A stretch of DNA of 64,000 bases from Glandiceps talaboti. Its lineage: Eukaryota > Hemichordata > Enteropneusta > Spengelidae. The stretch spans positions 3,125,001 through 3,189,000 of the forward strand of contig NC_135559.1 of assembly GCF_964340395.1 (NCBI RefSeq), given 5' to 3'. Positions 10,951 to 25,700 of the stretch are shown in pieces. The notes under the pieces are model-generated. The model was not told where the DNA came from. It saw only the letters and a list, made by a program, of their open reading frames with translations, and ran no database searches. How positions within the stretch are numbered: the first letter of the stretch is position 1; each line of letters begins with the position of its first letter. The translations under genes were made by a program, and so were the position numbers.

Positions 10951-13900
10951 CTGTAAGAAAGGATAAAGTTGAAAACATTCTAATTGAATCATGGACAAGT
11001 GGCTGGAATGGCTGATAACTTTCTCAAACTCTACTGGTCCATATACCATATCATGGTAATATAAAGGGGAAAACCACTCCAAGAAGTAAAGACATTTTCA
11101 TAAACTTTGGGTTCTGGAGAGTCAAGTCATGGCTGTACATCACCTACATTATGTACAATTTCAGAGAAACATCAAGTTGAAGTTGTCCTGATTTGGGGAT
11201 TTCTGCTGTGAGCCAAGTTGCCTCATGGTAGTCAGCAGATATGTTCATACAATGGTTGAACATGAATATTCATGGGGTTTCACTGAAGGTAATAGGCTCT
11301 TAGAGGTCACATGTCATGTATATGATGTAAAACCACGACATGACTCTCCACTCCCCATAGTTCATGAAAATGCCTTTATTTCCTTGAGTGGCGACCCCCT
11401 TTAAAGGGACACGGAAGATAAGGAATTGATTTGAGGGGTAGTAAATACTTGACTGGTTGAGCTTGAATGAATAAAATAATGCCTTTATAATCTATGTCTT
11501 CTCAGAATAAACTTCATTAGACTTTCCCCCTTTAACAGTATCTCGTCTACAGTAGACAGGTGTGGCTGACAACCCCTCCCCCCTCCTCCCCTCTGTCAAG
11601 TTGTACAAACTCACCTTGCTGCGGTGGCAGGTATTTGTCGTTGAGACTGTTGTGGTTGAGGTTGCTGTGTTATGTAATGGCCCTGACTTGGTCTCCCCAT
11701 TTGTTGTAAGATGTTGGGAGTAGGTTGAGACGGTGTACCATAACCTGAGCGATATGTGGGTGATAACATTCCACTGGATGGGGGTACAGGTTCTGGTGGG
11801 ATGGGCTGTTGTAAGGGCTGGGAACTATAGTTGGGATAGTTAGGTGATACCTATGGAACACAGAAATGAAACAAAAGTGAAATAAGTGGAAGTCTATAAT
11901 ACATGCACATGTATTTGAATTTCTTGACGAGACATCAATTCACAGCTAAAAATGGAATAACATACTGTGACCCTAGATATTTTCGCTACTAGATAATTCA
12001 GCGATTTTAAAGTCTTCAGCTAGTTCTCTAAGACTAATTTGTACAAATTACCAGACTGGTACATTGTGTTCATGTACAAGAAGGTAATTTAGTCACTACT
12101 TATTTTTACTAATTACCAGGCTGGTACATTGTGTTCATGTACAAGAAGGTAATTTAGTCACTACTTATTTTTACTAATTACCAGGCTGGTACATTGTGTT
12201 CATGTATGTAAGAAGGTATTTTAGTCACTACATATTTTTTACGTTTTTGTCTTCAGTGAAAATTTCCAGGTTTGACTGTACATCAAAAGTTGTAGTAAAG
12301 TTTGATCTTATCTTTATAGTCTTGTACTTTGTAGACATACTTACACTGGAAGGTTGTGGTTGAGGTATATGTGAGATTGGTTGATCTTGTTGTTTGTACT
12401 GTGGAAACATGGCTGGATTTTCACCCGCTCTACTTTGCATGCTTTGACGGATCTGTTGTTGTTGTTGTTGTTGTTGTTGTTGCTGCTGCTGTTGCTGTTG
12501 TTGTTGCTGGTGCATCATTCTCTGCTGTCTTTGCTTCTCAATCAAATGATACTGTCAAGGTGAAAAAAAATATTAAGGTGCAATCTTTATTATCACAATT
12601 GAACTAACATTTTCATCAAATGCGGGAAAGACATATTGACTTCTTTGACTCTGAGTGATTCTATGGAACCACGGTAAAACACAGGCTAAAATGCTATATG
12701 GTAAGAAACCGTTTTAATTAGTAAAATCTAGGGTGACAACCACCCCCCTTAGTAGCACATGCACAACTCTCTGCATGTATAATGAGACACGCAATGCATC
12801 TTGGGATGGGTAGACCATAAAGCTATAAAGTAACTGGTATAGACTCTCAAAATACATAATTATCAAGATAACACCATTTTGTTTGTTTTCTTTCCAGTTA
12901 CTTCCTGTATGACTGGCTTTGTAACATGTTGATACGTGTTCCCAACAATCCTTTGCAATATCAAGGTTAGAAACACCATGTTAAATCAATACATTTTAAT
13001 CAATTTTGTCTCTGTAGGACCATATGGAGGATTTTGTAATTAAATCATTGACCTTTGACATCACACAGGATTCTGGGAAATCAAAGATGGAGGTTGGTGG
13101 ATTACAAAACAAAAGAGCATTCACTCATATCGCATGCAAGTACCACATGGTCGACTAGACAACAACTTAAACAAGTTAAACATGCAGTTTCTAGAACTAA
13201 CCATGCAGTACACAATTTTGAATCTTGTAGTTGAAAACATCTACACATACATTTAGACACAGAGTATCGTGAAATTCTTTACCTTTAGCATTGGATTTCC
13301 AAATGAAAATCCCTGCTCTGGTTGCTATAGAAACATTTTAGTATTTTTACATTAGTGTTTTATATGGACCTAGAACTTGCAAAAGTGAAAAAAGTAACCA
13401 CAACATGGCCAGCTACAATGCAGGACTACATCTGAATCTTTCAAACATCACTTCTTAAAGCTATTTTGAAATTGAGAATTTTTCTTCTTCATTCAGTCAC
13501 ATCGATGTCAAAGTTCAAAGTTCAAAGATCAGTACTCATTGGTTGTGTTTTGGCTAAGGTGCACCTTGATAACAAGGAGTGAAATATGGTAAAATGTATA
13601 GCCTCTGTCCCCTAATGTTTGGAGTGATAACTCATTTGGGCTATAAAGGAACGCTAGCGGATTTCACCTATTTTCCATCATGATTTACTCAAACACTGAT
13701 TTGGTAAAAATATACCAGGACACTCTAGTACTCTTTAGCCCACAATCAGACTTGTCCATGTATCTTTAAAAAAAACTACATAAGGAAAGGCTTGCACCTG
13801 CATAAAATCACCCACCCTGCAATCTAGCGGCTAGATGACATGCACTAGTTGATGTTTAAATTACATTCAGGTTAGGAATCTCTGGGATATTCTCTGAAGA

Positions 13901-16900
13901 CTGAATCCTAACTTTTCTACACAGGCATGCATGATAGTTCATGTCATTTCAAAAATGCTTAGTGGGATGTTACCACAGTGGCAATTATGGTTTTGGCTTA
14001 CTAAGGCAAAAAAAGAGAATTTTTTCTGGTCAGCACGCACATCACTAAGTTAAATATGTTGGTCTTTTTGTGTGTGTGTTTTTCAAGCCCATGTAGATCC
14101 GTGAGGAAACACAAAAATAACCCTCCCTACTTCAGTGAAGACAACTGCAGAGCAAATCATGAACAAGCAAATGACATCTGCCCCACATACACACTTGCTC
14201 TAAAGTACTGAATAATGAATAAAAAGAACAGTAACTGCAATGATTGGTAGACTGAGTGACAGGAATGTTGAGAAGTAAAAAAAAATTGCATCATTGCACC
14301 ATTTTAGACAAACTGTCCTGACCAGAAACAGTTCTTTTTTTGGCTTACTAAAAATAAACACAAACTAAAGCTAGTATTGTTGTATGATATGACAGATTAC
14401 ACAAGTGAGTGATAGTGGTGCTTTGTACATAGACTCTACACAAAGCAGGGTCTATAAGTAAACACTGGAAGTCTCAAAAATGTAAACTGCAAGATTGTTG
14501 AAGTCATCAGAAATGCTACCCTTCTGTGGTCTAATAAAACCAATATCCATTCAATAGTTTTAGTCTGTGTCTATCTAAATAAACCAAAACCTCAAATGCC
14601 GCTGTTGTATGATTCATCTACACACCCTAAACACCCATTTCCCCATTACACCTCTCTAGTTATTAAGACATTTATACTGCACCATAGTCATGGGGGTGTT
14701 CTCCCAGAAGGGGGTGTTCTCCCATAGAAAGGTATATGGGTATGTGCAGCCCAAATGGGTCACTTTTTGATGAAAAAATTCCTAAACATGGGTTGACTCC
14801 CGGGGCAAACACTTTTCATACTCATACTGGCACTAACATTTCTTGGCATTCTGTTATTATTACATGCATTTATCAAAACCAGCAAATTCTGTAAAAAGTA
14901 TATTTGGTCATGTGATTTGAAACACTCATGCTCATTTGCATACAGGTATTCAATACTTTTTTCAGTAGTGCACTACAGAGCAAATACCAATAATAATACC
15001 AATAGTATGCCTGTGTAATGCATCGTAATAATTACTTGATAAAATAATAACTTTAACGCCAAACTTTAGTCATATAAACATATACGATAAACTATAACAT
15101 TTAATGATAAAATTTCCCATTCATACTGGAAACTTTTTACATGAAGCCTTTAACCATAGGAAAATCTTTATCTACAACTGAGACGTATTTGCTATTTATT
15201 TATTTTATTTATTTATTTATTTAATTTGATATTGTTTGTGTCCTATCATAAAGCCAGAGGGCTGGATGTGGCTCTTTTTTTGTAAGTTTTATTCATGTAT
15301 TGTATAATTTGATAAATCCATGTAGGATACCTTAATAAATGTTAACATAACATACGATATGATACTTACTTGTGTCATTTGTGCAGGTACCTGATTAGTA
15401 TCATTTCTTCCTCTAAGATATCTATTCAAGGCTCTTTTAGCTGCTGGTGTTGATCCACTACGATCTAAGCGGCCACCTAAAAGTCAATAATAAATATTAA
15501 AACATGTGGCAATTATGCACAGAATCAATAAGAGGTACAGCATCAGAACAACAGTTAAGATGGTCTTTTTGCTAAAGTTTAAATGGAAGAATAACGGGGG
15601 TGGGGAGGGGGGTATCTGGTGATACTTTCATGGTGTTGTATTGTATTACCCCACACATGACCCTTGACTACGTACACAACAACCAGTATTGGTGCTTGTA
15701 CGTCTATGATACAGACACAGATACAGATACAGATACAGATACAGATACAGATACAGATACAGATACAGATACAGATACAGATACAGATACAGATACAGAT
15801 ACAGATACAGATACAGATACAGATTTCCATACTTGCATGTAAGGTAGTGTTTGATAAGATTTTGAACTCCTGTAACAAAGGTTTGGGGATATCTGGTATA
15901 AAACTTTTATACATTTCTATACCAGTGGGAACCCCATGAATTACTCTTTTAATTTGAATATGTTTTACCTACTAGCCATCCAAAATGAAAACTTTGTGGT
16001 ATTTCATTTGCTTATGTCCTAGTCAGATCATGTGACAATCAGGTGGTATTAGTTCTTTATCATGTGATAACAAGATGCATAAATGATTGGTTGTTATACT
16101 TACCAGGTGGCATATGTTGCTGTGAGTAATATGATGCCTGTTGTGGTACCATGTAGTTTTGTGGCTGTGGCATACCAAAGTTGGGTTGGTCTTGTGGGAA
16201 GGCCATGGGTCCACGGCCGAATGCGTATTGCTAATATAAAACAAAGAAAGATTCTACATTAGCTTTGAAAAGTTATAACTATATAAATCTATCTAAACTG
16301 AATTAACAATTGAGGTGGGGCACAGTGTGACTGTCTCATTAGGTCTGTTAGAACTATGATACATATAGAGTCTGTAAGTGTACGTTTTATTATTCATACA
16401 GTGGTGGAAATGAAGTACAACACAACACAGCACAACCCGACACAGCACAGTACAACACAACACGACACGACACAACACAGCACACACAACACAACACAAC
16501 ACAACACAGCACGACCCGACACAGCACAACACAACACAGCATGACCCGACACAGCACAACACAACACAGCACAGCACAGCACAGCACAGCACAGCACAGC
16601 AAAGCACAACACAACACAACACAACACAACACAACACAACACGACACGACACGACACAACACAACACAACAACACAACATGACACGACACAACACAAGTG
16701 TTCAAATATGACTCATAAATCTTCAAAGAGGAATAACTGAATTACAATGTTTGTACATCATTACCCCAAAATGGTCCATTGCACACTTTTAACATCTCAA
16801 TTCTGTGATATTACTCGCAATGGCACAAAAAGAGCAACAAAGGAGACTCCCCTAAAATATATTTGATTTCTTTTCAGTTTATCATGATACCCAAACCTGG

Positions 16901-19731
16901 CATCTGATGACAAACGAGCTGAGTACAAAATAGTATTGCATAGCTGTCAAATTAACTTGAATATTTTTAACACAGTGACCTACGTCAGAAGAAGCTTTCT
17001 GGTATGACGAAGCAGCTGGTTTTCTTTTTGGGCGCTGTCGTTTCTTTTTTGGTTCAGCAGCTGGTTTGGTTTCAGTTTGATTATTGACGGTATCATTGGT
17101 AGTCTTCTCTGCTTCCTGACTGGCAGCTGGAGGTGGTTCTTCCTCATCTGGTGGTATTGGTGGTGGTTCCAGGAAGTAGCTACTAGCCTTACGTTTTACA
17201 TGTGTATGATAAAGTAACAAACGATGCTGTTCTTCATACTTCAGTGGTTTGCGTTCAAGTTTTTGTGCACCAAACCATGCCCAAGACAGTGGTGCAGGAT
17301 TTTTGTGACCTTCTAGCATGTCCCATGGTATGACTTTCTGTTTTGAAGACACTTGTAAACCCTACACAAATATATAAAATTATAGAACAATGGTAGTTTT
17401 CATAAAGTACTGCCCAACTTTGCTAAAAGCTCATAACAGCACAACAGCTCTATGTACTTCCTCAACTTTCTGGGGAACATACAATCCATTGCAGCCATAT
17501 ATACGAGCTTGGATTAAGGCATTCACATTGCAACCTCTATCCTACCAGGTACCCAATTGTACAGCTGGGTTGATTGGGGTACAATCATGGTATGGTACAG
17601 TTAAAATCAGTTCATGCAGATATGTGAGTGAACATACACATGGATACATTTTTTTCCTTTAATTTTTAACTGTAACTGTTCAGCGCTTTTGAATATTTGT
17701 TTTAAAATAGAAAGGGCGCTATAGAAAATAAATAAATGTAAACGTAAATAGATGGATGGACACAGATGGAACTCAATATAATATAGTTGGGCAGTGCCTG
17801 TTGGGAACTAAAAAGATAGATAAACTTACTTGTTTTTTATCAATAGAGTCAAAACCTGCTATCTTGTTTCCCTTGGTATCAATAAGACTTCCCATTGGCT
17901 CACAAGTGATAGCTTCACAACTTTGTTTAGGTAAGGGTAACAATTGACGAACCTTATCAATACCATCAGAGTGTTTGTCACCTAACTCTTTCTGTAGGAT
18001 TGAATATATCGACTGTAAATAATTTTACAATTTGGAATTATTAAGACATGTTCATCATAGTATTTCAAATAAGTTACAATACGACATACAATATGACAAT
18101 TCTATTTTTAAACCTGCACTAGCTGCAACTGGGATTTTTTTTCATCAAAAAAAACAAAGCTATATTCACTAAAAATTGGTCAATTATTTATATAAAAAAT
18201 TGTATCTGTGAATTAGTGGTCAATGTTATCAGAAGGTAGTGTAGTGGTAAGTTTAAATCTTGAGTTAAGGCCTGGTTTTGAATCTGCCACCGTGTAAAAA
18301 CTGTACTGGTCAGTGTAACTGGAGTACCATTTTTTGATCAGACAACCACAACATATTCACTGAAAATTGTTAAAATACCAAGAATTAGACATTGTATGTG
18401 TTAATCAGTGGTCGATATTATCCATTAGTTGTACAGAAACAGGTTAAAATTGTGATCACCCTTGAGGGTGTTGATTTTTGGAAGTGGACGAAAATATGAA
18501 TTGATTTATCATGGATACAGCTACAAAAACTATGTTTACCCACAGGTGATGTAATACTACTCTGGGTGTACAGATATTACAAGTAAATTATTGTACCTAA
18601 CAAAACGAGTTAAAAACATCATTCCAGTTACAACTAGTGCAGTTCTAACATTTTAACACATGGTACATGAATAATACAATTTCCTCATTGTCAATGATAT
18701 TTGATGCATTCCAACCCTGTCAAATTACTAGAAGTCAGGGGTTAACAAATCATTTTGTGAACTGGTGGGTCCCCAGATCAGTGCCTTAAAAAATTCAGTG
18801 GTCCTGCTGAAAGAATTAGTGGTCCCAGGTCCCGCTAATGTGAAAAATTAAATTTAGCTATGAATCTGTATATTCAGACGACTTTTTAACACAGTTATTA
18901 ACAGTAAAGTACTGGTCCAACAGACCAGACAAGGTAAAATTTGTGTGGTCCTCCCCCAAAATTCACGAGTCTCGGACCCAGGACCAGTGGATTTGTTCAC
19001 CCCTGGAAGTGTATGTATTTTGGCACACAAACATTTTCTCAACAGAAAGACAATTTTTCACAATTTGGTTCTACTTCATTTTGTTGGTATACAGTGTATT
19101 TATGGCCATATCACTTTTGTAATTGTATTGATTTTTAAATCTGTTTTATGATTATTCAGAATTTATGATTGAAAGTGATTCAATTTTCCAATGATTCATT
19201 TTTGTGCAAGGATTGTTTCTGTTAAAAAAGATTTACAAAATTCAGAGCCAAAATGAGATTGTTTTTATAATATTGACTTTAGTGAAAATAAATTGAAGTT
19301 TTCTTAAATAAAGTAACAAGTATATGATTAAGAGGGTTTATTTCTGAGGCACATTCTTGATGTGAAATCAAAGAAGTAATACGGTGAACTCCATACTTGC
19401 CTTTAATTTTTTGATGAGATTCTGATGTTGTCTTTTGTTTTCTTCACCAGGACACTGACCAGCAGCCATATCACTTGCCATTGTACCATTTAATAACACA
19501 GACAACATGTCTAATACTGTAGTAAACAATTCACTGGCACATACACAAAAAAAGACAGAATAATTTTAAATTAATCCATTGCTTGGCTAGTTCAATATTA
19601 TTCCCAAATATTTTTCTTCATTCAGCCAAGGAAAATACAAGTGACCTAAGGGGCTTTGTCACTACGAGTAGCTCGACTTGATAATTATAATCGATTCTAT
19701 TGTTTACTTTCCTGCTAAAAATCAATGTGGT

Positions 19732-19788
<57 letters not shown>

Positions 19789-22700
19789 CATATCTCATGA
19801 AGGAAACACCAACGAAGGCATCTTCATTTTTCCTGTAGTTATCAACTGAAGTAGTAACAATGTATACATACCCACTTGTATGGATATCAACAGTACCCGT
19901 AGTTATCAACTGAAGTAGTAACAATGCAAATTCAGTTGTCCATTGATTACTTCTCAGTATGGTATCAAACATACTACCAACCTGTCAAAAACAATTCCAT
20001 CAACAAATTTACTAAAAATACAATCCAAAGAACAATAACACAGAGATATTGATGAAGAGGTTATCTCAACAAATTTACAAAGAAAAGTTTGGCCAAACTA
20101 TTCTGTTTGATTCTTTCTGCAATATGTTTGTTGGTATACACTTAGTATTATAAATGTTATTTATATCCCACATAGTTGTTTCTATTTCATCATATATGAA
20201 TGCTTTGGTATACCAACTATTGGATTTGTAAAACCATTCACTTGAATTTTAAAAAACAATAAACTTGGCTTAGAACTCTCTAATCTTTCTTACGGAAAGT
20301 GGAGAGAGTTTAACTAAGTCTGGTGTGTACTATGATGTGTGACTTGTGAACTCACATACAAAGTAATATCTTACCAAACTAAGTCTGGTGTGTACTATGA
20401 TGTGTGACTTGTGAACTCACATACAAAGTAATATCTTACCAAACTAAGTCTGGTGTGTACTATGATGTGTGACTTGTGAACTCACATGCAAAGTAATATC
20501 TTACCAAACTAAGTCTGGTGTGTACTATGATGTGTGACTTGTGAACTCACATACAAAGTAATATCTTACCAAACTAAGTCTGGTGTGTACTATGATGTAT
20601 GACATGTGAACTCACATACAAAGTAATATCTTACCAAACTAAGTCTGGTGTGTACAATGATGTGTGACTTGTGAAGTCAAATACAAAGTAATATCTTACC
20701 AAACTAAGTCTGGTGTGTACTATGATGTGTGACTTGTGAACTCACATACAAAGTAATATCTTACCAAACTAAGTCTGGTGTGTACTATGATGTATGACTT
20801 GTGAACTCACATACAAAGTAATATCTTACCAAACTAAGTCTGGTGTGTACTATGATGTGTGACTTGTGAACTCGCATACAAAGTAATATCTTACCAAACT
20901 AAGTCTGGTGTGTACTATGATGTGTGACTTGTGAACTCACATACAAAGTAATATCTTACCAAACTAAGTCTGGTGTGTACTATGATGTATCACTTGTGAA
21001 CTCACATACAAAGTAATATCTTACCAAACTAAGTCTGGTGTGTACTATGATGTGTGACTTGTGAACTCACATACAAAGTAATATCTTACCAAACTAAGTC
21101 TGGTGTGTACTATGATGTGTGACTTGTGAACTCACATACAAAGTAATATCTTACCAAACTAAGTCTGGTGTGTACTATGATGTATGACTTGTGAACTCAC
21201 ATACAAAGTAATATCTTACCAAACTAAGTCTGGTGTATACTATGATGTGTGACTTGTGAACTCACATACAAAGTAATATCTTACCAAACTAAGTCTGGTG
21301 TATACTATGATGTGTGACTTGTGAACTCACATACAAAGTAATATCTTACCAAACTAAGTCTGGTGTATACTATGATGTGTGACTTGTGAACTCACATACA
21401 AAGTAATATCTTACCAAACTAAGTCTGGTGTATACTATGATGTGTGACTTGTGAACTCACATACAAAGTAATATCTTACCAAACTAAGTCTGGTGTATAC
21501 TATGATGTGTGACTTGTGAACTCACATACAAAGTTATATCTTACCAAACTAAGTCTGGTGTGTACTATGATGTATGACTTGTGAACTCACATACAAAGTA
21601 ATATCTTACCAAACTAAGTCTGGTGTGTACTATGATGTGTGACTTGTGAACTCACATACAAAGTACTATCTTACCAAACTAAGTCTGGTGTGTACTATGA
21701 TGTGTGACTTGTGAAGTCACATACAAAGTAATATCTTACCAAACTAAGTCTGGTGTGTACAATGATGTGTGACTTGTGAACTCACATACAAAGTACTATC
21801 TTACCAAACTAAGTCTGGTGTGTACTATGATGTATGACATGTGAACTCTCATACAAAGTACTATCTTACCAAACTAAGTCTGGTGTGTACTATGATGTGT
21901 GACTTGTGAACTCACATACAAAGTAATATCTTACCAAACTAAGTCTGGTGTGTACTATGATGTGTGACTTGTGAACTCACATACAAAGTAATATCTTACC
22001 AAACTAAGTCTGGTGTGTACTATGATGTATGACTTGTGAACTCACATACAAAGTAATATCTTACCAAACTAAGTCTGGTGTGTACTATGATGCATCACTT
22101 GTGAACTCACATACAAAGTTATATCTTACCAAACTAAGTCTGGTGTGTACTATGATGTGTGACTTGTGAACTCACATACAAAGTAATATCTTACCAAACT
22201 AAGTCTGGTGTGTACAATGATGTGTGACTTGTGAACTCACATACAAAGTAATATCTTACCAAACTAAGTCTGGTGTGTACTATGATGTGTGACTTGTGAA
22301 CTCACATACAAAGTACTATCTTACCAAACTAAGTCTGGTGTGTACTATGATGTGTGACTTGTGAACTCACATACAAAGTACTATCTTACCAAACTAAGTC
22401 TGGTGTGTACAATGATGTATGACTTGTGAACTCACATACAAAGTAATATCTTACCAAACTAAGTCTGGTGTGTACTATGATGTGTGACTTGTGAACTCAC
22501 ACACAAAGTAATATCTTACCAAACTAAGTCTGGTGTGTACTATGATGTGTGACTTGTGAACTCACATACAAAGTAATATCTTACCAAACTAAGTCTGGTG
22601 TGTACTATGATGTGTGACTTGTGAACTCACATACAAAGTAATATCTTACCAAACTAAGTCTGGTGTGTACTATGATGTGTGACTTGTGAACTCACATACA

Positions 22701-25700
22701 AAGTAATATCTTACCAAACTAAGTCTGGTGTGTACTATGATGTGTGACTTGTGAACTCACATACAAAGTAATATCTTACCAAACTAAGTCTGGTGTATAC
22801 TATGATGTGTGACTTGTGAACTCACATACAAAGTAATATCTTACCAAACTAAGTCTGGTGTGTACTATGATGTGTGACTTGTGAACTCGCATACAAAGTA
22901 ATATCTTACCAAACTAAGTCTGGTGTGTACAATGATGTGTGACTTGTGAAGTCAAATACAAAGTAATATCTTACCAAACTAAGTCTGGTGTGTACTATGA
23001 TGTGTGACTTGTGAACTCACATACAAAGTAATATCTTACCAAACTAAGTCTGGTGTGTACTATGATGTATGACTTGTGAACTCACATACAAAGTAATATC
23101 TTACCAAACTAAGTCTGGTGTATACTATGATGTGTGACTTGTGAACTCACATACAAAGTAATATCTTACCAAACTAAGTCTGGTGTGTACTATGATGTGT
23201 GACTTGTGAACTCACATACAAAGTAATATCTTACCAAACTAAGTCTGGTGTGTACTATGATGTGTGACTTGTGAACTCTCATACAAAGTAATATCTTACC
23301 AAACTAAGTCTGGTGTGTACTATGATGTGTGACTTGTGAACTCACATACAAAGTAATATCTTACCAAACTAAGTCTAAGCTGAAGGGCTTCATGCATCAT
23401 TTTACGACTCTTTGGGTCTTCCCATCGGTCCTGTACATCAAATCAAAGAAAAAAAACAAATCAGTCATAAATGCTATATGGTAACTTCATTTTTGCACTT
23501 CTAACCAAACTTCGAAATCTTTCACACCTTCAATGATAACAGGTTCTGTATTTACCACTGAGATGTTGATAAGTAGATTAAAATTGACTGGATTTCCAGT
23601 ATTTTAAAGTGTTTGCCATCATGTTTGTACATTGCATTGATCGTAGTGGTGTGGTTTACTTCATATATAAACATGTCAATGTTACACTTGTGAACATTTG
23701 TTTAGGAGGAGAGAAGGGGGTTTGGTCCTATATGAATGAAGTTCACTTATTGACCTTGTGCGACAGTGTGTGATCATTCCTAAGTCTACCTGTCTGTCTG
23801 TCTGTCTGTCTACATGTATGTCTGTCTGTCTGTCTGTCTGTCTGTCTACATGTCTGTCTGTCTGTCTGTCTGTCTACCCGTGTCTGTCTACATATGTTTG
23901 TCTGTCTACCTGTGTCTCTGTCAACATGTCTCTCTGCCTGTCTCTCTGTCTGTCTGCATGTCTGTTTGTCTGTCCACCCATGTCTGTCTACATGTCTGTC
24001 TGTCTGCATGTGTCTGTTTGTCTGTCCACCCGTGTCTCTGTCTACATGTCTGTGTACCCGTGTCTCTGTTTACCTGTATCTCTGTCTGCCTGTCTCTGTC
24101 TCTCTGCATGTCTGTTTGTCTGTCTACCTGTGTCTTTGTCTGCATGTCTGTCTGTGTCTTTGTCTGTCTGCATGTGTCTGTTTGTCTGTCCACCTGTGTC
24201 TCTGTCTACATGTCTGTGTACCCGTGTCTCTGTCTCTGTCTACCTGTATCTCTGTCTGCCTGTCTCTCTGTCTGTCTGCATGTCTGTTTGTCTGTGTCTT
24301 TGTCTGTCTGCATGTCTGTTTGTCTGTCTCTGTCAACAAACATTTGTCACAGAGTCACTACTTACATCTTTTGGTGATTGTAGGAACTGAGTCAGCTGTG
24401 TTTGTAGCGATGTCAGTAACCCTTCTCTCTGTTCATCCTGTCCTTTCAAACAAGTCAGTACCAATGATAGAAATGGTTGATGACTGAGTAGTGACATACT
24501 AAAACAAAAAAGAAATATACAATTATTAATGACATCCTTTCAAGTACTCACCAATAACATGAATGGTGTGCACAATCAAGTCTAAAAACTGTTTTAATAT
24601 TGAATGACGTACGTGTCAACAGTGAAACATATCATTCCATGTTTGAATTCAAATTCAAATGCGTTTTTGAAAGCTTACAATATGTTGCACGCATAGTGTC
24701 TGCTATGATACACAAGAAATGGCGTGATTTTCAAAACTGACCCTGAGGGTCAAAGGTCAAGCCATAAAAGATGCTCTATGGGATAGGTACTTGATTATAG
24801 CCTCTACATATTAAAGCTTTTGAGATGTGGCATAATTAGTGATTTTTTAATGAAAACATGACAGTTATTTGGTCAAACTTGATAATATCATGAAACAAAG
24901 TGGTATGAATACAGCCACTATAGTATATCACATTTGTGCTTGGTTTGAATAAAATCAGATATGATATAACAAGAACAGACAGGCAGATAAAGGAATGGAT
25001 GGACAGAGGCACAGACACAGCCAATTGTAATAGCCCCTTCCCCTACTTCATGTGTAGTATCTGGAAAGGGGGGGGGGGCTAGATATCAGGCTTTGTGTGT
25101 GTACACATTGTCTTACCTTTTCTGTGCATTTTTGTCCTTGTCCTTGTAGCCTTTAGAAGATGAGAAACAACTATGTCCACTTTCTAGAACATTGCCGGCT
25201 GCTTTTAAGACTCTACCCTGTACTGCACTTGGTAACTTGGATATCAATGGTGCCACCAGCCATACACTACCTCGTTCTTGTTCAACTCTGTAAAAGTACA
25301 AGTTACGATCAAAATCAACACTAAATATAAAATGCATTGCACTTTCTGACACAGCCTTATATTGTCTGTACTGCCCTTTCAGACAGCTGATAGTTTAAAA
25401 CTTGTTTGGTTGATTATGTATTGTCATCACAAAAGGCGTATGTTTTTCAATGCCAGATTATTTTAGTTGAATACGCACAAAAGCTTTTTCTGCAGAAATA
25501 ATTCCCGCTAACACTTATGACCTGCCATATTTCATCATTCAGCTCTTGTGACAGCAGTCAATAGCAGTTGCTTGCTTGCTTGCTTGCTTGATTGATTGAT
25601 TGATTGATTGATTGACTGATTGATTGATTGATTGACACATCCCTTTTCCAGAAGCAATGTTCAGTAAGCCTTACCTTAATTGTTGGGTAGTCAGTTTTCT

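Noticed and set aside
11400-11540. Another TTAAAGGGACA element
   Set aside because: Ends match only over a few bases and no clear inverted partner or target duplication is visible.
16293-16726. Cys/Val-rich minus-strand ORFs of 100-134 codons
   Set aside because: Pentamer simple repeat read in several frames.
20309-23375. CRISPR-like regular array
   Set aside because: The whole 65-bp unit repeats with no unique spacers, inside an animal gene, and includes an exon end. It is a minisatellite.
23743-24487. Cys/Val/Ser-rich and Gln/Thr/Asp/Arg-rich ORFs up to 210 codons
   Set aside because: Translations of a TCTG-rich simple repeat in several frames on both strands.
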